Source: DATMXS01 sp050260275 | Lineage (GTDB): Bacteria > Acidobacteriota > Terriglobia > Bryobacterales > Bryobacteraceae | Length of the DNA: 13,073 nucleotides | Assembly (NCBI GenBank): GCA_050260275.1 | Contig: JBLNBX010000072.1 | Span: forward strand, 1 to 13,073 | Reading direction: 5' to 3' | Shown here: one piece after another, positions 1 through 7,243 of the stretch | How positions within the stretch are numbered: the first letter of the stretch is position 1 | How the letters are laid out: each line of letters starts with the position of its first letter | Position numbers and translations under genes: made by a program | Notes under the pieces: model-generated | What the model saw: the letters and a program-made list of their open reading frames with translations, nothing else | Databases searched by the model: none | Told to the model about the DNA's origin: nothing

Positions 1-99
1 GGTTGTTGGCCGGCTGCGGTAGCGGCCAAGACCAGTGACAGCGCGAGCCTCGCCCCGGTTCCCCCGCAGGACCTGGATGCCATCTCCAACTCGCCGGCC

Positions 100-446
100 T
101 CACGCCGCGCGCTTGTTCAGCTCGTCGATCAGCGTCTTGCGGTTCTTGTGGCTGCGCTCATAGGTGGCGATCTTTTTCACATCCGCGCGGGAGAGCCTAC
201 CCAGCCGTGCCTTGATCTCGCCGATCGTGAGGTGCTGATAGCCGCGGATCGGCAGGTCCCTGTCGGGAGCCGCGCCGCGCTTTTCCTTGGCTTTTTCCTC
301 CTTCGTCTCGCCGTACATCTTCCTCTGTTTGTTAACGATGCGTGACGCGACTTCCTCTTCCCGGCCTTGTAGCGGCCCTCCTGGTGAAAGCGCTCCTTGA
401 GACTCTCGTACTCGCGTTCCCGTTTTGGGCTGGCCCCTCGTGGCAT
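100..446 (-). pseudogene. Small basic conserved protein, frameshifted (plasmid-stabilisation-like annotation)
   Basis: Two overlapping minus-strand frames each hold half of one recognisable small protein. The first starts at ATG 444-446, six bases after a good Shine-Dalgarno (AAGGGG, 453-458 on the plus strand), and reads MPRGASPKREREYESLKERF up to RYK. The second carries GREEEVASRIVNKQRKMYGE, then a charged linker and a C-terminal segment with LPIRGYQHLTIGEIKARLGR and HKNRKTLIDEL, ending at the TGA at 100-102. A one-base shift at about 365 (GGCC where GGGCC is expected on the coding strand) joins them as RYK-GREEEV, giving about 115 residues. From memory the N-terminal half resembles short bacterial proteins often labelled 'plasmid stabilization protein', and the C-terminal half a small helical module with the pattern LPIxGYxxLTxxEIxxRL. 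Function is unknown. It is either a recent pseudogene or a sequencing error. I see no classical slippery heptamer at the junction. Confidence 0.7.
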
Positions 447-553
447 GTGCTACCCCTTGGCTGTTTACTGAGCAATCCAGGGTCCGTTGCGGTCTCATGC
501 AACCCCGAACCGAATGCAGCGTCCAATAAAGCGCCGCCCAGCATTGGTTTTGG

Positions 554-574
554 ACCCACCGGCACTAGGTGGGT
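554..574. repeat. Perfect 7-bp inverted repeat upstream of the S55-like gene
   Basis: ACCCACC (554-560) and GGTGGGT (568-574) are perfect complements around a 7-base loop. A GATAAT hexamer that could serve as a -10 box follows directly at 575-580. The position, about 60 bases before the chosen ATG at 632, would suit an operator or a promoter-proximal hairpin. No convincing -35 box was found, so the promoter reading is weak. Confidence 0.4.
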
Positions 575-631
575 GATAATGTGGATCGAACCACCTCTCA
601 ACGAGGCGGCAGTATCGAGGTATTGCAGCAC

Positions 632-2545
632 ATGACTTTACGGTTCGCCGCGGCCCTTGCGATTGCGGCGGCTTTGGGCGCCTCCGGGCCGGCGATGCAG
701 GCGCGGACGAATCCCCGGCCCCCCGCTCAGGCGGCCGATCCAACAGCCGATGAGAAACCGGTCCCGCCCGGAATCGGCAAGCCCGAGATCATGCCGGTCT
801 CTGAGGTGCGGCCCGGAATGAAGGGCGTCGCCTGGACTGTGTTCTCCGGCTCCGAGCCCGAGCCCGTCCCGATCGAGATCATCGGCCTGTACAAGAACGC
901 GTGGGGACCGAAACAGGACGTCATCCTCGCGCGCATGTTCGGCAAGGCGCTGCGAACGAACGTGGCCGGCGGCATGAGCGGCAGCCCGGTATACGTCGAT
1001 GGAAAACTGATCGGCGCCGTGGCGCTGAGGCTGAGCGTCTTCTCCCCCGACGCTATCTGCGGCATCACGCCTATCGAGCTGATGCTCGAGATCAACGACT
1101 ACGACACAGCCGTGCCGGCCGGAGCTCGCACTCCGGACAAGGGGCGCACCGCCGCTGCCGCGCTTGAGCTTCCCGGCGGCATGGCCGCGCGCGTCGCGAT
1201 GGCTGGTGGCATATCGCCGCTGCCCGAAGGGGCGACGCTGGTTCCAATCGATACGCCGCTCGCGTTTTCGGGTTTCAATCCGGCGGTGATTGAAACCTTC
1301 TCCCCTCTGCTGCGGGAACTCGGCATCAATGCCGTTCAGGGCGGAGCAGCCTCCACCGCCAAGGACGTAACGCCCGCGCCTGGCTGGCAGGAAGCCCTCA
1401 AGCCCGGCGAGGCCGTCGCCGGAGTGCTGGTGTCGGGCGACATGAGCATTACCGGGCTAGGCACCGTCACGTACAACGACGGCGAGCGCGTGCTCGCCTT
1501 CGGGCATGCTTTCTTCAACCTGGGCCCGGTGGATATGCCGATGAGCAGGGGAGAGATCCTGCTCACGAACGCTTCCTCCTACCAGCCCAATAAGATCGGC
1601 AATGCTACCGAGATCGCCGGCGCGCTCAAGCAGGATCGCCACAGCGGAGTTATGGGCGTGCCCGGAGCGACGGCCGAAATGGTGCCCGTCACTGTCAACG
1701 TCCGTTCCCTAGGGGACGACGCCAGTGTCCGCAGGCAGCGCGAGTTCCGCTTCAACGTCTTCGTGCACCAGAAGTGGACGCCGTACCTGATGATGATGAC
1801 GCTGCTCAACTCGATCTCCGAGCTGAACGACTACCGAGACGAGTGCACGTATCGCGTCAACGGCACCATCGAACTCGCCGACCGGCGGAGCATGCAGCTC
1901 ACCACCATGCAGGCCTCGAGCGAGATGCAGGTGCCTACGCCCATGGTCCTGGCCGGATGGTGGGGCGACAAGTTCAACCGCCTTTTCATGAACGCGGTGA
2001 ACATGCCGCGCCTCAAGCGCGTAGACGCCACGGTTGACCTGCTGCCGGACCGGCGCTTAGCCGAAATCGAGAGCGCTTGGACCCCCGGCGATGCGGTGAC
2101 GCCCGGCGAGGAGATCCCGGTGAAGGTCTTCCTCCGGCCCTATCGCGGACAGCGCATCGAGCGGTCCTTCAAGCTGAAGGTGCCTGCAAACCTCGAACGC
2201 GGCCAGCACCGGCTGCTGCTCAGCGACGCCGAAACGCTCAACCGCATGCAGACCTCGGCGGGCTTCATGAACCGTTTCATCGACCTGCCGGAGGTGATTT
2301 CGCTCCTCAACAAGGAGCGCAGCAACGACAAGCTCTACGTCTCGCTCGTCCGGAGGAGCCCTACCATCTACTACGAGGACAAGACGCTCCCTGGCCTGCC
2401 TGCATCCGTTCTGAATGTCATACAGACCGGGCGCAGCGGCAGGCGGCCGTTCGCTACAGTTGGAGAATCGGCTATCGAGCAGACGGCGATTCCCTTCGAC
2501 TACGTCGTAAGCGGCAGCTACTCATTGAATCTCACGGTTAAGTAA
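632..2545 (+). CDS. Exported SpoIVB/S55 peptidase-like protein, apparently permuted motif order
   Basis: 637 residues from ATG 632. This start gives a clean signal peptide (MTLRF, then an Ala-rich core ending near GPAMQA). The earlier in-frame GTG at 569 would place 21 unlikely residues before it. Residues about 55-155 carry PGMKGVAWTVFSG, then AGGMSGSPVYVDGKLIGAV with the Ser of GMSGSP at about 116, then GITPIELML. Residues about 270-360 carry GLGTVTYNDGERVLAFGHAF with His at about 292. The GMSGSP serine and GH histidine are the hallmark residues of the SpoIVB (S55) serine peptidase family. In Bacillus SpoIVB, however, the His segment precedes the Ser segment; here the order is reversed. The C-terminal about 250 residues are beta-rich with no motif I can name. 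The next gene starts 7 bases downstream, so the two are probably co-transcribed and both exported. Whether it is an active peptidase is unknown. The family label is fairly secure; the function is not. Confidence 0.85.
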   Translation: MTLRFAAALAIAAALGASGPAMQARTNPRPPAQAADPTADEKPVPPGIGKPEIMPVSEVRPGMKGVAWTVFSGSEPEPVPIEIIGLYKNAWGPKQDVILARMFGKALRTNVAGGMSGSPVYVDGKLIGAVALRLSVFSPDAICGITPIELMLEINDYDTAVPAGARTPDKGRTAAAALELPGGMAARVAMAGGISPLPEGATLVPIDTPLAFSGFNPAVIETFSPLLRELGINAVQGGAASTAKDVTPAPGWQEALKPGEAVAGVLVSGDMSITGLGTVTYNDGERVLAFGHAFFNLGPVDMPMSRGEILLTNASSYQPNKIGNATEIAGALKQDRHSGVMGVPGATAEMVPVTVNVRSLGDDASVRRQREFRFNVFVHQKWTPYLMMMTLLNSISELNDYRDECTYRVNGTIELADRRSMQLTTMQASSEMQVPTPMVLAGWWGDKFNRLFMNAVNMPRLKRVDATVDLLPDRRLAEIESAWTPGDAVTPGEEIPVKVFLRPYRGQRIERSFKLKVPANLERGQHRLLLSDAETLNRMQTSAGFMNRFIDLPEVISLLNKERSNDKLYVSLVRRSPTIYYEDKTLPGLPASVLNVIQTGRSGRRPFATVGESAIEQTAIPFDYVVSGSYSLNLTVK

Positions 2546-2552
2546 GCCTCTG

Positions 2553-4781
2553 ATGAAAAAGTCAAGTTGTATAATCGCGGCGCTCGCGGGCGCCGTATCA
2601 CTCGCCTGCGCCTCTGAAACGCGCATCTGGTCTTTGGGCGACCGTGCGGATTTCGAGAAGGGTAAGCTGACCGGCCTGGCTCTGTCGAGCGACGGCAGCG
2701 TCAGGCTCGCGCCGGTCTTCAAGGAAGTCTTCGACAGCGACTCGGCGTACCTCTGGGCCTTGGCCGCGGACTCGAAAAGCAACGTATACGCCGGCGGAGG
2801 CGGACCCGGCGGGCCTGGCGCGCGCGTCTACATGCTCGCGCCGGACGGGACCACGAAGACTCTCGCCGAACTGGACGGCCTCGAGGTCCACGCGATCGCC
2901 ATCGACGCCAAGGATCGCGTGTTTGCCGCGACATCCCCCGACGGCAAGGTGTACCGCATCGGCGCGGACGGAAAGGCCGAGGTCTTCTACGATCCCGGTG
3001 CGAAGTACATCTGGGCCATGGCGTTCGACAGCCGGGGCGAGTTGATCGTCGCAACGGGAGATGCGGGCGAGGTGCACCGAGTCACTCCCGATGGCAAAGG
3101 CTCGGTGCTGTATAGAGCTCCGCAGGCGCACGCACGTTCGCTGGCCATCGGTGTCTCGGGAGACATCATTGTTGGAACGGAGCCCGGCGGGCTTATCATC
3201 CGTGTGAGCCCGCAGGGCGAAGGGTTTGTGTTGTTCCAGGCCGCCAAGCCGGAGATCACTTCGGTCGCGGTTGCGAAAGACGGCTCCATCTGGGCGGCGG
3301 CCGTTGGAGGCCGCACGTCTCCCGCGCCCGCGCAACCCTCGGCGGCTCCGTCGCCGTTGCAGGTGGAGTTGCCGAAGACGCCGTCCTCGCCCAACGCTCC
3401 AAGGCAGCAGTCCGCGGCGTCGCAGGCCGCTCCGGCAGCACCGCTGTCTGCGTCCACGCCGGCTCCGGCCCTTTCGGCGCCGGGCTCGGAGGTTTACCGC
3501 ATCAGCGCCGACGGCTTTCCAAAGCGGGTCTGGTCGCACGCGCGCGACATCGTGTACGCCATTGGCTTCGATCCCGCCGGGCGACCGCTGCTTGGCGCCG
3601 GCAACAATGGCGCGATCTACAGGATCGATTCGGACCTGGTTTCCACGGAACTCGTGCACGCTGCTCCGGCGCAGGTGACTGCCATCTGCTCCGCTCCTGG
3701 CGGGCGCCTTTGGGCCGCTACGGGCAATATCGGCAAGGTGTATTCCATCGGACCCGGCCTCGAGAAGTCCGGCACCATCGAGAGCGATCTTCTTGATGCC
3801 GGCATGTTTTCCGAATGGGGTCGGCTGGTTTACCGCGGGACCGAGGAAGGCGGGCGCATCGTGGTGCAGACGCGCAGCGGCAACCTCGACCGCACGCAAT
3901 CGGGTTGGAGCCCCTGGTCCGAGCCTATCACCGGCGCGGACGGCGGCATGGTCACATCGCCTCCGGCGCGATTCCTGCAGTGGCGAGCGACTCTCTCATC
4001 CGCGGACGGCTCGCAGTCGCCGGTTCTCGACGCTGTCGATGTCGCCTATCTGCAGCGAAACGCCGCTCCGGTGGTGACCGAAATCGAGGTGACGCCCGCG
4101 AACTACCGGTTCCCTCAGCCGGCCGCGTCTCTCTCGCCCTCGCCATCACAGAGCATCTCGCTTCCGCCGCTGGGGGCGAACAGCACCCGGCGCCGCACGT
4201 CTCCAGTGTCTCAGGCGCCATCGACGTCCATGCAGTACGCGAAAGGTTTCATGGGCGCGCGGTGGCTGGCGTCGGATGAAAACGGCGACTCTCTCGAGTA
4301 CGCCGTCTACATCCGCGGCGAGAAAGAGAAGGGCTGGAAGCTGCTCAAGGAGAAGTTGACGGACCCGCAGGTGAGCTGGGATTCCACTGCTTTCCCCGAT
4401 GGGGACTATCGACTGAAGGTGGTGGCCTCCGACGCGCCCGACAACGCGCCGGGCCGGGCGTTGACGGCTGAACTCGTGAGCCCCCCGTTCACCATCGACA
4501 ACACTCCCCCCGAAATTAGGGGCCTCACGGCTGCACGCAAGGGCGGAAAACTCGAAGCCTCGTGGGCGGCGCACGATGCGCTCAATGTGATCAGCCGCGC
4601 CGAGTACTCCATCAACGGAGGCGATTGGACGCTGGTCGAGCCGGTCTCGCGGCTCTCAGACTCCCGCGACGAAGATTACCGGCTCACCGTCGATCAGCCC
4701 GGCGAAGAGGAATTGACGTTGGCCGTGCGCGTCTCCGACGAGTACGAGAACCGTTCGGTGGCGAAGATCGTCGTTCCGTAG
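2553..4781 (+). CDS. Exported beta-propeller protein with C-terminal Ig/Fn3-like region
   Basis: 742 residues. A signal peptide (MKKSSCIIAALAGAVSLACA) is followed by propeller repeats with a period near 41 residues. Clear units lie at about 116-157 (FAATSPDGKVYRIGADGK), 159-199 (IVATGDAGEVHRVTPDGK) and 200-240 (IVGTEPGGLIIRVSPQGE). The pattern resumes at about 311-401 (GSEVYRISADG, GAIYRIDSD, GKVYSIGP). A Pro/Ala/Ser-rich insert at about 256-310 interrupts one blade. After about 420 come a segment with GWSPWSEPIT and RFLQWRATL, a second Pro/Ser-rich linker (about 521-560), and an Ig/Fn3-like region (about 566-742) with FPDGDYRLKVVASDAPD and FTIDNTPPEI. I see no catalytic motif, so a binding or scaffold role outside the cytoplasm is the likeliest guess. 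It begins 7 bases after the S55-like gene without a clear ribosome site of its own, which suggests translational coupling. The product is best called a hypothetical exported propeller protein. Confidence 0.85.
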   Translation: MKKSSCIIAALAGAVSLACASETRIWSLGDRADFEKGKLTGLALSSDGSVRLAPVFKEVFDSDSAYLWALAADSKSNVYAGGGGPGGPGARVYMLAPDGTTKTLAELDGLEVHAIAIDAKDRVFAATSPDGKVYRIGADGKAEVFYDPGAKYIWAMAFDSRGELIVATGDAGEVHRVTPDGKGSVLYRAPQAHARSLAIGVSGDIIVGTEPGGLIIRVSPQGEGFVLFQAAKPEITSVAVAKDGSIWAAAVGGRTSPAPAQPSAAPSPLQVELPKTPSSPNAPRQQSAASQAAPAAPLSASTPAPALSAPGSEVYRISADGFPKRVWSHARDIVYAIGFDPAGRPLLGAGNNGAIYRIDSDLVSTELVHAAPAQVTAICSAPGGRLWAATGNIGKVYSIGPGLEKSGTIESDLLDAGMFSEWGRLVYRGTEEGGRIVVQTRSGNLDRTQSGWSPWSEPITGADGGMVTSPPARFLQWRATLSSADGSQSPVLDAVDVAYLQRNAAPVVTEIEVTPANYRFPQPAASLSPSPSQSISLPPLGANSTRRRTSPVSQAPSTSMQYAKGFMGARWLASDENGDSLEYAVYIRGEKEKGWKLLKEKLTDPQVSWDSTAFPDGDYRLKVVASDAPDNAPGRALTAELVSPPFTIDNTPPEIRGLTAARKGGKLEASWAAHDALNVISRAEYSINGGDWTLVEPVSRLSDSRDEDYRLTVDQPGEEELTLAVRVSDEYENRSVAKIVVP

Positions 4782-4790
4782 ACGGCAGAG

Positions 4791-4816
4791 GCGGGCCGGC
4801 GCTCAGGCCAGCCCGC
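4791..4816. terminator. Hairpin between convergent genes, probable bidirectional terminator
   Basis: GCGGGC (4791-4796) pairs with GCCCGC (4811-4816). As minus-strand RNA the stem extends to 10 pairs with one G-U wobble around the loop CUGAGC. It sits in the 21-base gap between convergent stop codons and overlaps the last codons of the minus-strand gene. Only a short TTT follows on the plus strand, so termination would not be of the classical U-tract type. Confidence 0.5.
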
Positions 4817-5252
4817 TTTCGCGCTTCACCGCCGCAAGTTCGGTGTTGGGCCGCCCCTGTATGTGCGCCACATCGGGGAAGCTCTTCCAATCGCCGCCCC
4901 AGACGAGCCCCTGGGCGCGCGCCGCCTCGCCCAGCGCGCGCCAGAATCCGTTGCGCTCGGCCGCTTCAGTCCACCCCCAGCGCCGGTCCACGATGTCCGC
5001 GGCATATGATGCCGGCGTGCCGTCTGGCTTCTGCGCGTTGTGGAAGCTGAAGCGCACCTTGCTCTTGCCCTCGGCAACGAGCTTCCGCTGAACCTCAACG
5101 CCTCGCCACGCGTACACGATTCGCGGCTGGAATCCCTGCTCACGCAACGCCGCGAGCACCGCCTCCACCTTCGGCCGGAACGACTCATGAAGGCTCATCA
5201 GCTTCTTTTCCTCGGTCCAGCGGGAGCTGTCGCCAGACCAGTCATTGCTCAT
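4803..5252 (-). CDS. M15-family (VanY/endolysin-like) peptidoglycan peptidase
   Basis: 149 residues from ATG 5250-5252, chosen because a strong AGGAGG (plus-strand 5261-5266) lies 8 bases upstream; longer in-frame extensions lack such a site. Zinc-binding motifs of the M15 / Peptidase_M15_4 group are visible: SFHNAQ with His71, YAADIVD with Asp86, and WGGDWKSFPDVAH with Asp127 and His130. RIVYAWRGVEVQRKL occupies the usual substrate-side region before the first His. The family cleaves peptide bonds in peptidoglycan stems (D,D-carboxypeptidase or L-Ala-D-Glu endopeptidase). The length is that of a bare catalytic domain. No signal peptide or membrane segment is present, as in phage endolysins, so its route to the wall is unclear; no other phage gene is nearby. 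Peptidase fold: confident. Exact bond cleaved: unknown. Confidence 0.85.
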   Translation of the reverse strand: MSNDWSGDSSRWTEEKKLMSLHESFRPKVEAVLAALREQGFQPRIVYAWRGVEVQRKLVAEGKSKVRFSFHNAQKPDGTPASYAADIVDRRWGWTEAAERNGFWRALGEAARAQGLVWGGDWKSFPDVAHIQGRPNTELAAVKRESGLA

Positions 5253-5301
5253 GGTGTCTGCCTCCTGTGGGAATGCGGACTCCGGATGGAATCGCATTGC
5301 G

Positions 5302-5307
5302 ATGATA
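5302..5307 (-). promoter_or_regulatory. Candidate -10 box for the M15 peptidase gene
   Basis: On the minus strand TATCAT lies about 50 bases before the ATG at 5252. A small inverted repeat, ATCGC-ATT-GCGAT (5291-5303), overlaps the end of the box and the expected transcription start, so a repressor could act there. No good -35 hexamer is visible. Confidence 0.3.
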
Positions 5308-5493
5308 CGGGGCCAGGTGCGCCAGACATGCACCTGCCGGCCGGCAGACCTCGGACACGGAAGCCGCGTGCAGCCGCCGGTCACACTGACCGCTGCTTGC
5401 TTGCGCCGGGAGGTTCCAGCCTCTGCGCGTGCTGGTAAGCGCCCTGTTTGCAAGGAAAAACACGAAGGTGGAGCTATGCGCTTCGGAGGCAGG

Positions 5494-5526
5494 GCCGGGG
5501 GCGGTCACGCCTCGCCGCCCCCCGGC
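5494..5526. repeat. Long GC-rich hairpin upstream of the glycosyltransferase gene
   Basis: GCCGGGGGCGG (5494-5504) pairs with CCGCCCCCCGGC (5515-5526) over 11 pairs with one bulged C. An A7 run follows at about 5540. It could terminate or attenuate rightward transcription, but no T tract follows on the plus strand. Confidence 0.4.
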
Positions 5527-5633
5527 GCGAGAAGCCCGCGAAAAAAACCTCAAACGCTTGTGACTGCGCTACATCGAACTAGCCGTGCACCGCGTGCGCG
5601 TAGTCCGTCGCGCTGGCGCATCGCCGCAGCGGT

Positions 5634-5639
5634 TAGAAT
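5634..5639 (+). promoter_or_regulatory. Candidate -10 box (TAGAAT) almost touching the GTG start
   Basis: TAGAAT ends six bases before the GTG at 5646, and no Shine-Dalgarno is visible. Transcription from this box would begin at or next to the start codon, giving a leaderless mRNA. No convincing -35 box was found. The TAG within it is also the in-frame stop that limits how far upstream the gene can start. Confidence 0.4.
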
Positions 5640-5645
5640 CGACGA

Positions 5646-7064
5646 GTGGACCTAAGGCCAGAGCGGCTCTGGCGAGCCGCGCGCTGCGCGGCGCTGCGCC
5701 TTGCCTCGCCTCGCTACAGCTCCTGGCTGGCGAGGCACGAGCGCATCGCGCCCGATTCCGATCTCGCCGGTGGGCCTTTGATCAGCATCGTCACGCCCGC
5801 TCCGGAGCAGGCCGCCGCGAGCCTTCGCGCGCAATCGTACACGCGCTGGCAGATGGGCCCCGGCGGCGAGTACACCGCGTTTCTCGGCCCCGGCGATACG
5901 CTCTCGCCTCACGCGCTCGCCTGGGTGGCGGCGGCGATCTCGAAATCGCGCCCAGATGCCGTGTACACCGACGAAGATGCTATCGAGAACGGCCGCGCTC
6001 ACCCCATCTTCAAGCCGGACTGGTCGCCCGAACTGCTGCGCCACTGCAACTATGCCGGCGGCTTGCTCGTGATTTCGAGCTCTGCGCTCGACGGCTGTGA
6101 TCCGGGCGCGGCGCTCAATCGGCTGGCCGAGCGGCGGGGCCGCGTCGAACACGTTCCGCGCGTGCTCTATCATCGCGCCGGGCCGAACCGGGAAGTGGTC
6201 GAAGCGGTGGCGCGCGCGGCGAGCCTGAGCCTGCCGCGCGGGGCAGGGGATCAGCCCTGGGAGTCGCGCATGGACGCTCCGCGCAGCGCCTCCGAAGCAG
6301 CGCCGCTCGCGAGCATCATCGTCTGCTCCCGGCAACCGCAGCTATTGCGAGCGTGCCTGAACGCGATCGCCGCCGGTACGCAGGACATCGCGCGGGAAAC
6401 GATAACAGTCCAGCACGGCTTCGAAGAGCCGCTTGGAGACAAGCGGCTTTCGTGGACCGGCGCCTTCGACTTCGCCGCGATGAACAACCTCGCCGCACGC
6501 GAGGCCGCCGGCCGCGTGCTCGTTTTTCTCAACGACGACGTGACGCCTCTAGCCCCCGAATGGCTCGATGCGCTGGCGGCTCAGGCGATGCGGCCCGAGG
6601 TTGGCGTTGCCGGCGCGCTCCTGGAATACCCGGACGGCGCGATCCAGCACGCGGGCGTCGTTGTGGGCATCGCGGGCGTCGCGGCGCATCCGCTGCGAGG
6701 CTTGAAAGCGTCGCCGCTATGGCCTTGGGCCCGGCTCACCCGCGAAGTCTCCGCGGTTACAGGCGCCTGCCTCGCCATCCGCAAATCGGTGTTCGAGGAA
6801 CTCGGCGGATTCGACTCCGCTTTCCCAGTGAACTACAACGACGTGGATCTTTGCCTCCGCGCCCGTCGCGCCGGCTATGAAGTGATTCTCGAGGCGCACG
6901 CGCGGCTGTGTCACGACGAGTCTCACACTCGAAGCGGGAAAACCGCTCCGGAGGAGCGCGAGCGTTTCATCGAGCGCTGGCGCGACGCCATCGAGCGCGG
7001 GGATCCGTATTACTCGCCGAACCTGTCGCGCAGGCGTGAGATGCCTCTCCTGTCCTGGGATTGA
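5646..7064 (+). CDS. Compact two-domain GT2 family glycosyltransferase
   Basis: 472 residues from GTG 5646, the first start after the in-frame TAG at 5634. Family GT2 transferases move a sugar from a nucleotide-sugar donor, usually onto surface polysaccharide. Two GT2 units are seen in tandem. The N-terminal one keeps LISIVTP (46-51), SLRAQSYTRWQ, the GEYTAFLGPGD segment (74-84), VYTDEDAI (107-113) and FKPDWSPELL. The C-terminal one keeps LASIIVCSR (221-229), FAAMNNLAAREAAGRVLVFL, the NDD motif (296-298), YPDGAIQHAGVVVGI, VSAVTGACLAIRK, GGFD and YNDVDLCLRARRAGY. Compared with tandem GT2 proteins I know, about 50 residues are missing between SYTRWQ and GEYTAF. The usual DHDD-like tetrad reads GPGD, and the VDNGS-like segment of domain two is replaced. 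Only the second domain seems likely to bind donor. The acceptor cannot be predicted. No membrane segment is evident, so it is presumably cytoplasmic. Confidence 0.85.
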   Translation: MDLRPERLWRAARCAALRLASPRYSSWLARHERIAPDSDLAGGPLISIVTPAPEQAAASLRAQSYTRWQMGPGGEYTAFLGPGDTLSPHALAWVAAAISKSRPDAVYTDEDAIENGRAHPIFKPDWSPELLRHCNYAGGLLVISSSALDGCDPGAALNRLAERRGRVEHVPRVLYHRAGPNREVVEAVARAASLSLPRGAGDQPWESRMDAPRSASEAAPLASIIVCSRQPQLLRACLNAIAAGTQDIARETITVQHGFEEPLGDKRLSWTGAFDFAAMNNLAAREAAGRVLVFLNDDVTPLAPEWLDALAAQAMRPEVGVAGALLEYPDGAIQHAGVVVGIAGVAAHPLRGLKASPLWPWARLTREVSAVTGACLAIRKSVFEELGGFDSAFPVNYNDVDLCLRARRAGYEVILEAHARLCHDESHTRSGKTAPEERERFIERWRDAIERGDPYYSPNLSRRREMPLLSWD

Positions 7065-7243
7065 TGCGTGCGGGCGCTGGCCTCCGCCCCCACCTACCGC
7101 GAGTCTGCGCCGTCCAGTCCCGGCATTTGCTCGACGCCGTTAAGCCTGGCAAGAGCCCCCGGCCGTCGGGTTTGAGGTCTTACCCGGAAAAAGAGTAACG
7201 CTGGCAGGCGCGTGGCGTCTTCGCTCCATAGAGGCCTGTTCTC

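Larger units (their letters stand above)
5253..5645. other. 393-base intergenic region with several palindromes and a divergent start region
   Basis: Contains the Shine-Dalgarno and likely promoter of the M15 gene (minus strand), several inverted repeats (ATCGC/GCGAT 5291-5303; CAGGTGC/GCACCTG 5314-5336; TGCCGGCCGGCA 5335-5346; CGGTCA-CAC-TGACCG 5378-5392), and a long GC hairpin at 5494-5526. An ATG at 5476 preceded by GGTGGAG opens a 59-codon frame rich in Arg, Pro and Ser; I do not consider it supported. No RNA gene was recognised. Confidence 0.5.

Noticed and set aside
1..38. A plus-strand frame reading LLAGCGSGQDQ then stop, resembling a lipoprotein signal box.
   Set aside because: It ends after 12 codons and the upstream part is outside the window. 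A frameshifted lipoprotein or chance GC-rich sequence cannot be told apart.
2598..3899. A 433-codon open frame on the minus strand.
   Set aside because: It lies wholly antisense to the propeller gene, is very Arg-rich with no recognisable domain, and is a typical shadow frame in GC-rich DNA.
5476..5655. A 59-codon plus-strand frame starting MRFGGRAGGG with an acceptable GGTGGAG ribosome site.
   Set aside because: It contains a long GC hairpin, is biased to Arg, Pro and Ser, and overlaps the start of the glycosyltransferase gene. No independent support.
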